From: Osmia lignaria lignaria
Lineage: Eukaryota > Arthropoda > Insecta > Hymenoptera > Megachilidae
Length of the DNA: 64,000 nt
Reading direction: 5' to 3'
Assembly: GCF_051020975.1 (NCBI RefSeq)
Contig: NC_135042.1
Location: 2,999,888 to 3,063,887, forward strand
In this document: one piece after another, positions 1-12,506 of the stretch
Position numbering within the stretch: the stretch's first letter is position 1
Layout: the number at the start of each line of letters is the position of its first letter
The notes under the pieces: generated by a model
Told to the model about the DNA's origin: nothing
Database searches by the model: none
The model's input: the letters and a program-made list of their open reading frames with translations, nothing else
Program-made: the position numbers and the translations under genes

Positions 1-2683
1 AATGCACTAAAAAGTATGAAATAATTTCTACTTCATTTATACAAATACCCAACAGCTATTAATAAAACCTATTTACTCATTAAATCGTATACTAAATACA
101 TTTCAACCTTTTCGGAGGTGGCGCAAAATTAAAAACTTTTCTTCTACTAGGAAGATTCTAGTTCAGGCATCGACAACCTATCAAATCATTATTGGCAGCA
201 TCGTATATTCGGGTATTTTTAATTTTGCGCCGCCTCCGAAAAGGTTGAAAGGTATTTAGTGTTACGTCCGGATTATTTTCAATAATCCGACCGTGGCTAA
301 CATTTATTTTCATCTTCTTTCTGATAGTGTTGAATAGTTTAATCGTTTAATATACTGAATTTGTGTACCTCGTCGTACTTGGAGATAATCCCAGGCGAGG
401 CACACAAAGGAGGCTATAATTAGTTCTTTTCAAACAATAAGAAGTTAACCTTCCTTGGGACGATTGCTTTGTCGAAACCGCGTAGCAATAAACACATAGA
501 AATTCGAAATCGCTAAGGTTAAGGAGAGGCACTATCAACATCTTTTGCCACGCGGTTAAGCAGTGCGACGCACTTGGAAATTTCCCAGCTTAACCGCGCG
601 GAATCAGGGAAATACGATTTTTGTTTTACCTCGCAAACGAAATACCTCTCCTACCTCCAAAGCATACGTCAGCCGGCCTTTCCACAAGGAATGAATGCAA
701 TTAAGTATAAAGCGATTGGTATGCTACGGAATGAAACTGTTTGAATGATTATGAAATGCGAAGGTTTGCGTGACAACCGCTGTAGTTTGAAATTGGCGAC
801 CGACGTTCAAGAACGACTAAGGCAATAAACATCGGCAACGAACATCTAGGAAACGTTAAACGTAACACGTTTCAAATATATGTATGTATATCGTTAATAA
901 TTAACACGCGAGTCTACTATTAGATAAATGCAACAAATCATATGCATAGATCCGCGATTTAACGATAACAATAAAACACCGATTGCCGTTTTACGCAAAC
1001 CGCCAAAATACGAATAAGAACGGAATAATTAACAGTATTCAACTAATAGTCATTCGATCCAGTAAATCAAACATCTGTTATAAAACGTAGACCTTCTTCG
1101 ATACTGGAAATGTCATTGGTAAAAGCCTCTTTGATTAACGAATTCGAATAAATCAAGTCGTAGTAGATTTCGAATATTCCAGAAACTTTAGAATTGCGAC
1201 GCATGAAATCCGCGTAGCGTTAAAGGGGTAGAAAGAAATGGACAATCTTAGACGAAGGCAGAAAGAAAGATCAAGAAGGGATGAGAAAACTAGGAAGAGC
1301 GGCCAACTAGCCCAATACGCACGAGATTTCCCCTCCGACACGTACCCTGATTTGCCAAATGATGTCCCCACTTTGGGCCCATGATCGCGGGTCGAACCCT
1401 GAGACACGATCGCTTGACTGAGGCTGTGTTCGCGTCGAGCAATAGTTTTCGCGTGAAATCGTCGTAATTAGCTGACCGGTAAAGTCCTTGAAAAAGGCAG
1501 AGTGCCGGGAGATTGCGGTTCGCGTTTTCCGCGTAAAGGACTCATAAGGATCTATCCTTTTCTCTTTTGTTTTTAAACCGTCCGCTAAATTAATAATTAT
1601 TTTTCTTTCTTTTTCCGCGTCGCGTCGTTTTGCAAATACTTTTGTGTTCGTTTTGTAATTGATCGTCCCGTAATACCGTAATAAAAGGCCGATCGCGAAC
1701 GCGTAGTGCAAGTGGCAGTTTTCTCACCTCTTCTTTGACTTACAGATTTCTAGACGACACCAGCGATTAAGCAAACGAATTCAAAGTATTATCAGATACT
1801 ATTTTTACATCGATCCTGGTAAGTTGTCCATTTCATTTTTATCCAATACGACGAATCTGGATGTAGTGAGGCAAAACGGGCGATCTACGAAACCGCGTAT
1901 TCTGGAAAATTTCCCTCTAGATCGTCCCGTTCAGTACAGCGACTCAAGGTATCGAATATTAACATTATCGAATAAATTCCGACTCACACGCAAAGAAGAC
2001 GGCCCCACGAAACCGTGGCTCTGGTAATATACCCTCTGGGACCGTTCTTTCTTTCTTTTCGCGCTTAATTCTTCGCTGAACATCGTTGCTCGAATCATCG
2101 AATTATTTAATCAAACTTTAATTAACCAGTAATCAATAGCTTCATTTTCATATAATTTATACTTTTCTTTATAATATATTTATTTTCTCTTGTATTTCAA
2201 ACAGCTCGTACTTCCTGTTAACCAAATACTTTTAATGTCACGCTTATTTTTCCGAAATTATATTTTTGTTACACCTAACCAGTTTTAATTCATTTACGTT
2301 TCAAACACTTCCTTTCCTTCATTTTCACGCCTACCATCTTCGCACAAATTCATACGAGGGGCCCGTATGGGACTAGAGCATTGACGAACCCGATTAATCT
2401 TTCAATTAATCTATTAACTTATTTAACAACTCTTTTATTGTTCTAATCGTGAGTGATCCAACATCGTCACGAGCGATTAGGACTGGTGGCAGCGCTAATA
2501 CCGTTCTCAACCGCGTATCAACCACATCATTAATTTTCTTTTTTTTTTATTTTGTACGTCGCGCGTCGTATCTCGCTCGCGACGTAACATTAGTATACTA
2601 TTTAACGAGTAAATAGGTTTTATTAATAGTTGTTGGGTATTTGTATAAATGAAGTAGAAGTTATTTCATACTTTTTAGTGTAT
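1..2683. mobile_element. CACTA-ended element with ~100-bp inverted ends, no transposase seen
   Basis: Bases 1-96 are the reverse complement of 2589-2683 with few mismatches, giving terminal inverted repeats that begin CACTAAAAAGTATGAAAT. The left copy starts at the window edge, so its flank and any target duplication cannot be judged. CACTA-type ends are typical of the CMC/EnSpm group; that label is inferred from the ends only. The 2.4-kb interior has only short ORFs (the longest is antisense, about 134 codons, and unlike any transposase), so the copy looks non-autonomous or badly decayed. A second palindromic element (92-259) is nested in the left arm. Confidence 0.6.
92..259. repeat. Palindromic MITE nested in the left arm of the 2.7-kb element
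   Basis: Arms 92-135 and 216-259 are 44-bp inverted copies with two mismatches, built around the core CCTTTTCGGAGG and separated by 80 bp. The intact right arm of the host element shows the empty site: there GTATACTAA runs straight into TGTTACGTC, whereas in the left arm this palindrome interrupts that junction. It therefore inserted after the host element. A 3-bp target duplication (TAA/TAG) is possible but weak. Confidence 0.7.
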
Positions 2684-2741
2684 TTCGAAGTCGGTTGTAT
2701 TTTTTGTTAAAAATGATTTTATTTCACACTTTTTAGTGGAA
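2684..2741. repeat. Second CACTAAAAAGT terminus next to the element end
   Basis: On the minus strand the terminus CACTAAAAAGTGTGAAAT recurs at 2721-2740, about 57 bp outside the element end and in the same orientation. The spacer includes TTTCGAAGTCGGTT, which also occurs at 3355-3368. This suggests two abutting or partially duplicated ends of one family. Confidence 0.45.
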
Positions 2742-2859
2742 CGAGCAGTATTTATAAGATGCCGTAAGGTGGTTTACCGTTCTTATTGGTTAATTGCAAT
2801 AACGATAGTTATTAACGATAACAAGTTCCATACAAGTTATGACAATAGTTATTAACAAT

Positions 2860-3385
2860 AACAAATGGCATTAATTTTTGCAAGTGAGATATCGCGGAAA
2901 TATCTCCTATTAGATGTGAAAGGTTTCATCGCAATTAGTACATGCCTTGGAGAGTATGCATGTATACAAGAAACAGTAGTGAATCAGCGATTGCATACTG
3001 ACTCATGCACCGGTAGACACGTAGGCATACGTAGAATTCAATGCAGTAGTAACAATAGTTTTTCACGAATATCTCGGAAACTAAAGCTTTCCGTTAATTA
3101 TGCATAATGAAAAAGTTCGTCAGAATCATGTCCCCGATAACATATTAAAAGGTCATTGAAATCGTCCAATTTTGACATTAAACACTTCCTGTATTTTGCA
3201 ATAACAATGAAAAAATGAAAAATTGTTTTTCAATGGGACCAATCGGAGAACATACCCTACGAGATGCAAAAAGTTTCGTTCCGATTGGTCCATCCATCTC
3301 ATCGGTGAACACAAAAAAAAAAACATACTGATCGAATTGAGTAACCTCCTCCATTTCGAAGTCGGTTAAAAATTTAACCACTCGA
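2860..3385. repeat. Probable interspersed-repeat fragment ending in TTCGAAGTCGGTTAAAAA
   Basis: The stretch has no gene-like ORF but contains a 'GAATATCTCGGAAACTAA' block similar to 'AATATCTCGGAAACTAAT' at 21222-21239. It also has an internal inverted pair around GGGACCAATCGG (3235) and CCGATTGGTCC (3281), and it ends in TTCGAAGTCGGTT, shared with 2687-2699. I read it as an old transposon fragment of unknown class. The six-frame ORFs here are short and not convincing. Confidence 0.35.
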
Positions 3386-5116
3386 GATGAATGTTTTTTT
3401 AAACGCGTTGGAATCTTAGCTTTTAGATAATATATACGTTTTATAGATCATGGTTAGTCTTTCGTCTTAAAAACAGCAGCGACGCTTCCAAACGGAAAAA
3501 TTCGACATTACTTGTTGGCTAACCCAATATATTAAACCCCACCATTGGTGTTGATTACGCGTAGCTACGGCACTGACTAGCAGAGGAGAGCGAGTTATAG
3601 GCCGTCTGGCGGCAAAACGCCGTGCACGCGTCACCGCAGATATTTTTTCGATTTACTCGAATTGCATACTGCTCCAACACTATCCCATATAGTTTCTTCT
3701 TCGGAAATGTTTTGCAGAATTCGGTAATGTATAGAGAATTCGCGTTGGATAAAGAACTTTTCTTAAAAATACAAAAGTAATATATAGGAAATGCGTGCTG
3801 TTTTTTAAACTTTCATCGACATTTACATCTATTCAGAATCACGTAATATAATAACTATATATATCAATATATTCGGGAAACTCTCCTCTATATTTTAAAA
3901 CCAATGCGAATGTTCTAGCGTTTTTAGCTTCCGCGTAATAGTTCATTTCCCCCCAAAACACATGTTTTAACAAAAACTCGTGTTTTTCGAAAACTGAGGG
4001 TGATAAAGCAACTCGGTTTTCGGATTCCTGTTCAGGACGAGAAGCTCTACAACGATCACCCAATGGCTATTGGAAAACAGAAAAAAAGTTTAAATTTGTT
4101 GGGCAGTGTTATCAAACTTCTTAATATGTAAAAGTGTAAGCTATTAAACTCTTTAAAACTATCACAATATATTTTTGAATCAAGTTTCAACAGTAATTCA
4201 AATTATTATCAACTGGGAATTGATGCCATTTGTGGCATTTTATCGAGATGTAATTTTAAGCGTTAGAATATATATTTCACCGGTATTTCTAGAGCATAAG
4301 TAAATTTGCTTTAATAGAATTTTAAAATGTCATCTGAATGCTCCGTTAGTAATTCTTTTTAATTTTAAGAATTCTTGATAGTTTTGGGAAGCTTTTATTC
4401 TTTTAAAAAAGATTTTGTATACGCGAAAAATACGCACATACGTAAAATACAAAGTCTATTTTTAAGATCTAATGCTAAAACATATTTCTGTTAGTCATAG
4501 CTGTTTATTTGCTTCGTACAAAAATACGCATTTGCATAAAGTTCCGCAGTCTACTTATAAGTATGCATTGTACTGTGCACTGATGAAATAAAGCAGTCTT
4601 GCGGACATGTCAAAATATAGTCTCAAATTGTCTATTTACGTATATGTTAAGCAAAATAAAAAGGAAAATATTTTAATATAATTGAAGGCATGATACCATC
4701 GAAAGCATAAGACATGTGACTTGTTTTATCCGATCATAATATGTATTAGCTTGATTATCCACTATGTTCCTAATCCACTAGGTATAATCTACTTACCTAC
4801 GATCAATAAATGTAGATGTACTATTAATACAAGAGCTACTCTGTATTCCAAGTTAACATGAAAATGTTCTTACGTAATTACCTGTAGCACGTCATATTTA
4901 GCACTCTTGATAATCGATGACAACGTACTTCTGATGCAACTGGTGAATAAGTACATTGAACTTTGAAACGAGAACCACCTTACGATAGAGGGGTCTGTCA
5001 ATTTACGGCGCTGAAAAGTAAGTTACGTTTAATTATTATTTGTATAAGGGGTTTTAGAGATGGTTTAATGTAAGCTTTTTTATTTTATTAAGCATGTCCT
5101 ACATTGTAAGTATATA
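3386..5116. other. A+T-rich stretch without recognisable gene
   Basis: No ORF here has coding character, and I see no RNA gene or clear inverted-repeat element. The only longish ORF, about 74 codons antisense near 3839-4063, looks like chance. Probably intergenic. Confidence 0.5.
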
Positions 5117-5404
5117 CAGGGTGTTCGACAACAGGTGGAAGATTTTTTAAGAGGTGATTCTAGGGATCAAAATAAGACGAAAATCAAGAATGACGAAATA
5201 GCGTTCGCGGCTTTGTTTTCCAGTAATTAACGTTTAAAAATTCGAGTAAAAAGCGCCTAAAACCCGCAATCTGCCCAGCACCAACAACTGAACGTCAGGT
5301 CAGCAGGGGCGGGTACAGTCATAACCAAGAAGAGAAAGCCCAATGCTGCAGTACCGAGAAAAAGAATAGCACGAGGTAAGTCCCACCTGTTATCGAACAC
5401 CCAG
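5117..5404. mobile_element. Short TIR element, copy A of the CAGGGTGTTCG family
   Basis: The left end TA-CAGGGTGTTCGACAACAGG is matched in inverted orientation by CCTGTTATCGAACACCCAG-TA at the right end. TA dinucleotides flank both ends, as for Tc1/mariner-type insertions. The 288-bp body carries the block 'AAAATAAGACGAAAATCAAG' that also marks copies B, C and D. There is no coding capacity: this is a non-autonomous (MITE-like) copy. Confidence 0.75.
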
Positions 5405-5737
5405 TATATGCTTTTTTTAAATCAGTATTTCAAGTCAGCGATTCTTAATTTTTTTATAAATACGTACCACCAAAATTAAAAGACTGATATTTACTTAGTT
5501 AACATTTTTCATTAATTAATGTTAAGGATATTAAATAAACAGTCGTAAGGCGGCCACGAGAAGATAACCAAATCAACGTCATCCATCTTTCTAATTGTAC
5601 ATTAAAAAAATAAATACAATCACTGAAATTGGAATATTTATACTGTACAAAAATTTAAATTTTATTGACTATAAAATACTGACAAAATAATAACACTTAA
5701 TTATTAATACTGCTAAAAATATTTACAAATGTATATA
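5405..5737. other. A+T-rich spacer, nothing recognised
   Basis: This lies between two copies of the same TIR family. No ORF, RNA gene or repeat structure was seen. Confidence 0.5.
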
Positions 5738-6325
5738 CAGTGTGTTCAACAACAAGTAGGACTTTGAAGAGATGGTTCTGGGGGTCAAAATAAGACGAAC
5801 ATTAAGAACGATGAAATACCGTTCGCGACTTTGTCTTTTAGTTATTGAAATTAAAAGATTCGGATGAAAAACCTCTAAAACCGGTAATCTGCATAACATT
5901 GACGATTGAACGTAGTGTCAGTAGGGGTGTGTATAGTCATAGGCAACAGTCTTTGAATACTAAAAGCTTACTAGACAATTGCATAACGCATTCTGACATA
6001 AACCAGAAGAATTTAAACCGGATTTTTACAAAAACCGGTGGCATTCAAACGGTTAATGTAACATGTGAACAGTTAGCAATATTGAATTAATTTTAGTGAG
6101 TTCAGTGTGCGTTACAACATTTCCTCTGAGATTAAAGAAAAGGATTTGTTGCTACGTAACGATTTGTCAGCACTTTATATGATACTGTAACGAAAAGGAA
6201 CACAATGTCTCGTGTTAACGTTTTAGTTTCCAATGACAGTTGGCAATGACTGTACACGCCCCTATTGACACGATGTCGAATCATCAGTGCTGGACAGATT
6301 GCTAGTTTTAGGCGCTTTTCCCAAA
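5738..6325. mobile_element. TIR family copy B, right end truncated or decayed
   Basis: It starts at TA-CAGTGTGTTCAACAACAAG (5736-5757) and has the family body 'GTCAAAATAAGACGAA'. Bases about 5840-6200 are the reverse complement of about 14920-15296, the interior of copy C, so the two copies are long homologues in opposite internal orientation. The body decays near 6325 without a clear right terminus. The 81-codon ORF inside (5845-6090) is not matched by an ORF in copy C and is probably chance. Confidence 0.65.
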
Positions 6326-6539
6326 TTACAATTCAAGACTTCAAGTATCACCAAAGAAAGTATATTTTATACATAGGAACTTAAGAGTGATTATACACAT
6401 ATTTTGGTTATATTTTTAATAAAATACTTATACAAAACAAAAATTAATTCTTCATGCAATAATTTGCTTACTTCTGGAAAATAATAATAATATCTAATAT
6501 TTTAGGACAAGTTCAAAAAAATTAATTGTATCAAAACGG

Positions 6540-6900
6540 AGATCCCTCCTTCACAGAGGAACAGTGACATTGGGATAACTAGGTTAAGGTAAGGGTGGGC
6601 CACGCTGCCTTAAAAATCTGGTCTGACCCCTTCCTAAACATGTGATCCTTCACCTTCCTAAAATGTTAAGATTCCAAAATTGCAAAGTTTCAAACAAATT
6701 TTCTACATCACAGAGTTGTACAGTTATAAATTTTAAATATTTCAAAATATCAGAATTTCAGACTTTGTAAAATCCAGATTACTATTCCAAGTTTGAAAAT
6801 TCCAAATGCTTAAAATTTCGAAATTTCAAAATTCCGGATTTCTAAAATTCTAAAAATTCTGAAATACCCCCTCCGCAAATATCTAATTAAGTTACGCCTT
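6540..6900. repeat. Degenerate 'ttccaaaattt' A+T simple-repeat tract with GGGTGGGCC edge
   Basis: A low-complexity tract of repeated AAATTTC/AAAATTCC-like units, next to AAGGGTGGGCCACGC. A very similar tract with GGTGGGCTTGG and CCCACCCC edges lies at 10685-11015. The pairing suggests one dispersed repeat family rather than independent slippage. Confidence 0.5.
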
Positions 6901-9900
6901 GTCCATTGGACAAGGGCAGAGCAATAGTGAACAGCCATATTGACCTAAATAGGTTCTTGAGCAATTTCGTAATTCAAACATTTAGGGAATAAGTAATATT
7001 CTCTGATAATTCTTTTTTAAAAATACTCTTTATACATTTATCCAACTCCATATAGAGTCCGATTTTGTAGTTTGACTGTTAAAACCTTACAAAAATTACG
7101 TTTCTGCAGAAGAAATTTTTTTAATTTTACCCAAAAAGCGCTCTGTGCCGCGTTCGATATACTTTACCTGAATATGAATATCATAATTATGATGAATTTT
7201 TTTCAAAATTGTATCCGAGAAACATGAATTATGTTTTCGTTTTTCACTTCCACTGCACCAGAGGTGCTGTTGTTACTCTCGTTGATCCTTAATTTATATA
7301 GAATTTTTAAATATCCTCTTATCCTAGTAAATCGATGAGTTGTTTCACAGAAATTGTACATGCTTTCTGTACATATATATGCATATATTTCTCTTCATAT
7401 GCATAAACATCCGCAGTCTAATTATGATACCAGATTTAGGGTTTGATGGGCCAAGTTTTATCCCCCAGGGGTTGAAACACATTTGATTCGAATAGAACCA
7501 CTTACTTTCTCCAGAGGAATTAATTTATGAAAATTACGTCCATAAAAGCCCAATAACTGATTATGGGCTAGAACAACGAACACGCGATTTTAGACGTAAC
7601 CACTAATCTTAAGGAGCAATGTTCTTGGAAAGTCTTCGATGACGTCCTCTGTAACAATGACGTCACTGAAAAGAGAGGTCAAGGCATATTTCTTAAATAT
7701 AGATCCGTTCAATGTCTGACCTCCTATATTGCTACTCCACCTCTACAGCTGAAAGAATGTAATGTTTGCAACACAATATTTAACAAAGGGTGTGACGAAT
7801 TCTACGATAAACATTTTATTAAATTTTTATTTTTTACTTATTTGAAGTTCGTACCAGAATGATATTGAAAATGAAACATTATTTATTACAATAAAGCGTT
7901 ATGTTCCTAATAATATACGAGGAAGATTTTCAAACTTTTACAAATATTATTAATCTGATATATTTATGAAACTATTGATTATATTAACAAATGTTATAGC
8001 TACAGTTAAATGGCATCAAGGGAAAAATAATTTCATATTTCAATCATTTTTATGGATGTATAAAAGACGTATGAAGGTCAAAATTGTATTTTATTTTTAA
8101 TAGAATTATGTACATATCTTTCAATCAATTAATCAATTCAGTTTATAATGTTTTTGTGCATACTAGACATTTTATATTAATTAGCGTTCTAACTCAATGT
8201 TCTTACAAAATGTTGTCGGTTTAAATCATTTAAACTCGTTTTCCTTAAAACCGTAATTTTTGAGTTATGCCATTGTTATCGCAAATGAGCGATATGTTCC
8301 GAGAATAATTTATCATCTCCAATCTACGCGTCATCAGGTATTAAATCATCGACCTATTACCAGTATTGTAATGCTTATTACACTTATCTCGCCTTTTGTT
8401 CCTTGTACTTTATTTTGTGATGAAGTTGACGTTGCTCAACACATTGTATAGTTATAATTAATTTCAATATATCAAAGTGTATTGCTATTATTATGAAATC
8501 TATTTAAGAAATTTGTTTTTTTCTTTTTCTCTTTTTCTCTTTTTTCTTTTTAATAAGTTATTTATATTTTATTGACACTTAACGAAATATCGATAGTATT
8601 CTTAAAATATTGTTATGGTTTGTTGCTTTAACGTAAAATAGCTTTATTATTAATATTAAGAAAAGATAGAAAAGATTTACGACATCGATAATTCCTATTG
8701 CATAGAATATTAGGTGTACAAATTAATTTTGCATAAAAGTCAACGCGTAATAAATTTTATTATTCAAGTCTAATTTTGTTTGAATTTCAAACCTAACCTA
8801 ATTTAAAGGTCAACAGTAGTGACGACTCAGCTTTGAATTGATCTTGGGGAACTTATGCGGAGAAACTGAGAAACTCCGGATATTCTTTGACTTTCTTGTA
8901 CGGAGAGTTTTCATTCATACTTTTACATGATAAGAACATTATCGTATATATTGTCTTCCGTGCAATGTATCTTGCATTTCGACCCATATACGGGGGGGGG
9001 GTTAAAACTATTCTAGTCTCTTTTTTACTTTTGAAAATAACAGAATCTATTTTTCTGAGTAATAGGAATAAAAGAAAATTAATATGAAACACTTTTTAAA
9101 ATGTTAAAATTATTTGATGAATCTTTTATATCTTGTATAAAAAGGATATAAATGGAAGAAAAGATTGTTCGTAATTATCAAATAATGTGTAAATGAAAGG
9201 GTTACGGATATCTGACGATATTATCAATATTTATCGATAACGTTATCGATAACTGCACCTCTGTTAGAAACTAAACCACAGTATTCGACGCACTCATTCT
9301 AGTAGTTTCATAAATGTCAGCTATTATAATCTTTTTCCAACTGTATGATTTCTTCGCGTTCCTATAGTCGAATAGATTACTCCTGTGTTCCGTATTCCCT
9401 TATCTTTGAATTTTATCAAGGATTTACAAATGTGCCTTCATATAGCACAAGAGAAAGACATGCAATTCCATGCGAAACATGCTCTAACAACACTCTTTCC
9501 TGTACACGGTTCATTCGATTCTGTTATATGTAGTTCATCACTGTAAATTATCCAAAACAAATGTGAAATTAAAAACGAATGGAAAAAAATTAGACCCCCT
9601 AATAAATTTTAATTTTTTTTTCTTTTTAGATTTGTAATATCTGATAGGCATCTTTTTATAGATCATGGTGCTTGTTTGATGATTTATTATTGATTGTTTA
9701 TATTAATTGTTAATGTATGTGATTAAATTATTAGAGCTACATATATTTTTGTGTGAAAATAAAATCATAATATCAATAATGATTTCTACTGAATTAATTC
9801 TTTTTACTAAAAACATTGAAAATAATAAACAATTTTCCGATAAAATAGTTTTAAAAAAGTTACGTAGGTGACTAATAGTCCAATTTCACTGTACTAATTA

Positions 9901-10416
9901 CCTTCCCTGTTTTTTATTTAATACCTGGACCACTATATTGAATTTTGTGAACAGAATCACATTGTTTATTGTTTTTCAATGTTTTGACTATCTTTTATAG
10001 CACTATTTAGATATTTATTAGTAAGAGTGTCATAACTTTTTCCTAGGCATAAAGTAATAATCTTTAATTAAGATTTATATAAATTATGTTAATGTATAAA
10101 TTAACGTATAAATTTGTTAAAGTTGATCCATGTTAATTATTTGCATCTGTTTCACAAGTTTATCATAAACTGAATTAATTAAAAAAAAAAAATAGTACAT
10201 AATTAATAAGAATAGATAAAACTACCACTGATGGAGGCACGGACCCCAAAGTTTGACGGAACTGCACCGGGCAGTAACAGGTTCTTTACCTTCTTTATCT
10301 TAAGTTATAACATCACATATGCATATATTTATTATAATATTATATATTTAGATATAATTATCATTCTAAATTGTAAATTATATAAATTAAATTAAACTCA
10401 TTATTTGCATCTTATA
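6901..10416. other. Long A+T-rich stretch without recognisable gene
   Basis: Only short ORFs are present (62-79 codons near 8260, 8887 and 9345, both strands), with no domain or splice pattern. Notable local features are a pyrimidine-rich run around 8510-8556, a G run at about 8991-9001, and a CRE-like TGACGTCA at about 7660. No tRNA or TIR element was found. Confidence 0.5.
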
Positions 10417-10684
10417 CAGGGTGTCCCAGAACTGGGGTAGGACCCGTGGAGGGATAATTGCTGAGGTCATTCTAAACAACTTTCTCCTTTGCCAAAATGT
10501 TGGTTAAGGCTTCGTTTTCAAATTATTAACGAAAAACACTGGCCAATCAGAGCGCGCTTTTAGCGCGGGCCGAACCACGAGAGTGTTGGGTATGCTCTGC
10601 GTTCAAGCCGTGGTCGTGATCAAGTGCATCGACACCACGTCGGTGTAATCCTACCATTCCGTTATTATAATCACTGCCGTAACT
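10417..10684. mobile_element. Single TIR end of a CAGGGTGTCCC-type element
   Basis: TATA-CAGGGTGTCCCAGAACTGG at 10413-10435 is a typical left terminus of the TA-flanked CAGGGTGT group seen elsewhere in this window. No inverted partner was found downstream, so only one end survives. The following 250 bp has GC-rich inverted motifs (GCGCGC...GCGCGGGC near 10550). Confidence 0.45.
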
Positions 10685-11015
10685 ATGACCGTTTTCTGGG
10701 GTGGGCTTGGTCCCTTAGAAATTTCGAAATTTTGTATTCTTGAACTTTGGTACTTTTGTACTTTTGCGCTCTAATATTTTTGTAAATCTAAAATCTTGAA
10801 ATTTTTGGATTTCAAAATTATAAAATTGTACAATAGTAGAATTGCGACATTTTAGAATGATGAAGGGTCCATATTTTTGGAGAGGGGCCAGCTTACATTG
10901 TTGGGAAATCAGACCCACCCCGGTTTCTACCTAGTTACTTACCTAAGGTTTTCAAAATTCCAGATTCCCAAAATTCAAAATTTCAAAATTTTTAAGAAAC
11001 CTGGCCGCCTACAAA
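10685..11015. repeat. A+T simple-repeat tract, partner of 6540-6900
   Basis: Degenerate 'aaattt/ttccaaa' units run between GGGGTGGGCTTGG (about 10697) and ACCCACCCCGG (about 10912) and on to about 11005. It has the same composition and edge motifs as 6540-6900. The small ORFs on both strands are by-products of the repeat. Confidence 0.5.
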
Positions 11016-11554
11016 AGAAGGTCCCAGTTACGTCAATTTCTCCTTGTTTATGGATGAATCATTATTAATAAAAGATTTATTAATTACTTTTCAGTCAACA
11101 AAAAATAGTATCAAAAAATCGATTAACAAGCTTCCGACACGTAAACTGTGAAATATGAGAATCACCAATGTTCAGTTTAAAATTGTGACGAAATAAAAGT
11201 GTTGACGAGGCGTAAAATAATTTCTGGGAGTGAAACATTGATTACATCGGAATCGAAAATCAATAAAATAAAAAGCGTTTATCCATTTACCGATTTCCTG
11301 TGTTTTATCTAACGTTGAATAAAACCGGTGGTAGTCGATCAATCACACCGTTTCGTTTCATTCGTTATTCGTCGGTGGTTGAGTGCAAAAGGATGTGAAA
11401 GGTCACACGCCAACCAGATGGACAGCTGATAAAGGCTTGACCTGGCTTCTTTTCTCGTGAAATGGGTTAGAAGCGACTCGTGCTATCAGGAAGTGACGTC
11501 ATCATTGAAATTGTGTGCACGTTACTTGAAGCGTCTTCAATGTGCGACATTATA
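11016..11554. other. Spacer without recognisable gene
   Basis: No ORF above background. It contains one CRE-like GTGACGTCATCA near 11493 and no repeat structure that I can pair. Confidence 0.45.
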
Positions 11555-12112
11555 CAGGATGTCATATAACTGGTGGTACAATTGAAAAAATTAAAAGATT
11601 CCAACACAAAAATTTAAAATAATATTTTTTCAAAATACTGTTTTGATCGAAACGCCGCTTAAGAAGTATAATGTTATTTTTATTGATATCAACACAATTT
11701 ATGTAAAATTGCAAACAAAAATAAACAGTTTTAAAATTGGCGCCATAAATATACTGGAAACCAATGAACCAATTTTCTTGATTTATGGCGTAGCTTTTAT
11801 AAATAACAAATATTTATACCACTCACTGTCATTTTGCGTTAATTCTATATTTTCGAAAGCAGTGATATCAAAGTCTACTTTTATTCATTTAATCCGACGG
11901 AAAATATATTTTTTTTCTTTTTGTTTTAAATTTGCGGTATTTTTAAATAATCACTCTACAAAAGATATATCTCTGTTTTTTAGTGAAATATAATTTTAAC
12001 CACAAAATAAATTTGTTAAGTTAAACTTTGTTTGAGCTCGCTTAAACATATATTAGTTGATTATTTTTATTTTTATTTATAAACATTGTTAACACATGTA
12101 CTTAAACATGTA

Positions 12113-12270
12113 CAGGGTAATCCTCTCGCAGCCGGACACACAGGAACACTGGCGACAATGAAGCCCTTGACCGCACCATGTAGAGGTTCGCATTGTTACG
12201 TGCCAGCGGGGACCTACCCGGACTGGGACGACTCCGTGTGTGTAACGTGTGCCTCCGGGGTCGGTACCCT
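12113..12270. repeat. Nested MITE-like copy, same family as 18975-19150
   Basis: This copy shares long stretches with 18975-19150, including GGAACACTGGCGACAAT, GACCTACCCGG and ACGTGCCAG. It begins at TACAGGGTAATCCTCTCGC and ends near GGTACCCTATCC, but its right inverted end is poorly preserved. It sits inside the 11555-12980 element and is therefore the younger insertion. Confidence 0.55.
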
Positions 12271-12380
12271 ATCCTAATTTGTAAACACAATTATTTTCTG
12301 AACTGTTTGCTTTTTTTTTATGTAATTCCATTCTTGGCACATTTTACAAAAAATGGTATTGAGATATAATTATAGGAAAA

Positions 12381-12506
12381 TTAGAAATGATTTCCTGCTA
12401 CCTCGATGTATTTTTGTGTACGCTTCTGCAAATTATTGAACACATCTTCCAATGTTGCATTGACAGAATTGCAATTTTCCAATTCTGTAATCGTACGGGG
12501 TTTATT
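12381..12506 (-). pseudogene. Transposase C-terminal relic (DDE/mariner-like)
   Basis: Read on the minus strand, 12506 to 12381 gives an open frame of about 41 residues ending in TAA. It reads NKPRTITELEN...LEDVFNNLQKRTQKYIEV and closes with AGNHF. This matches the shape of the C-terminal end of insect IS630/mariner-type transposases, which typically finish with an Arg-rich helix followed by '(G)GHF' near the stop; that is family knowledge, not a search result. No upstream catalytic D,D residues are visible in frame, so the gene is a remnant. It lies within the TIR element 11555-12980. Confidence 0.55.

Noticed and set aside
1290..1430. Possible tRNA-derived SINE: B-box-like GGTTCGACCCG on the minus strand with an A-box-like GCCTCAGTC upstream
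   Set aside because: No cloverleaf forms, the spacing is loose, and no poly(A) or target duplication is visible.
8853..9092. Overlapping sense and antisense ORFs around a G run
   Set aside because: Low complexity, no domain, typical chance frames in A+T-rich DNA.
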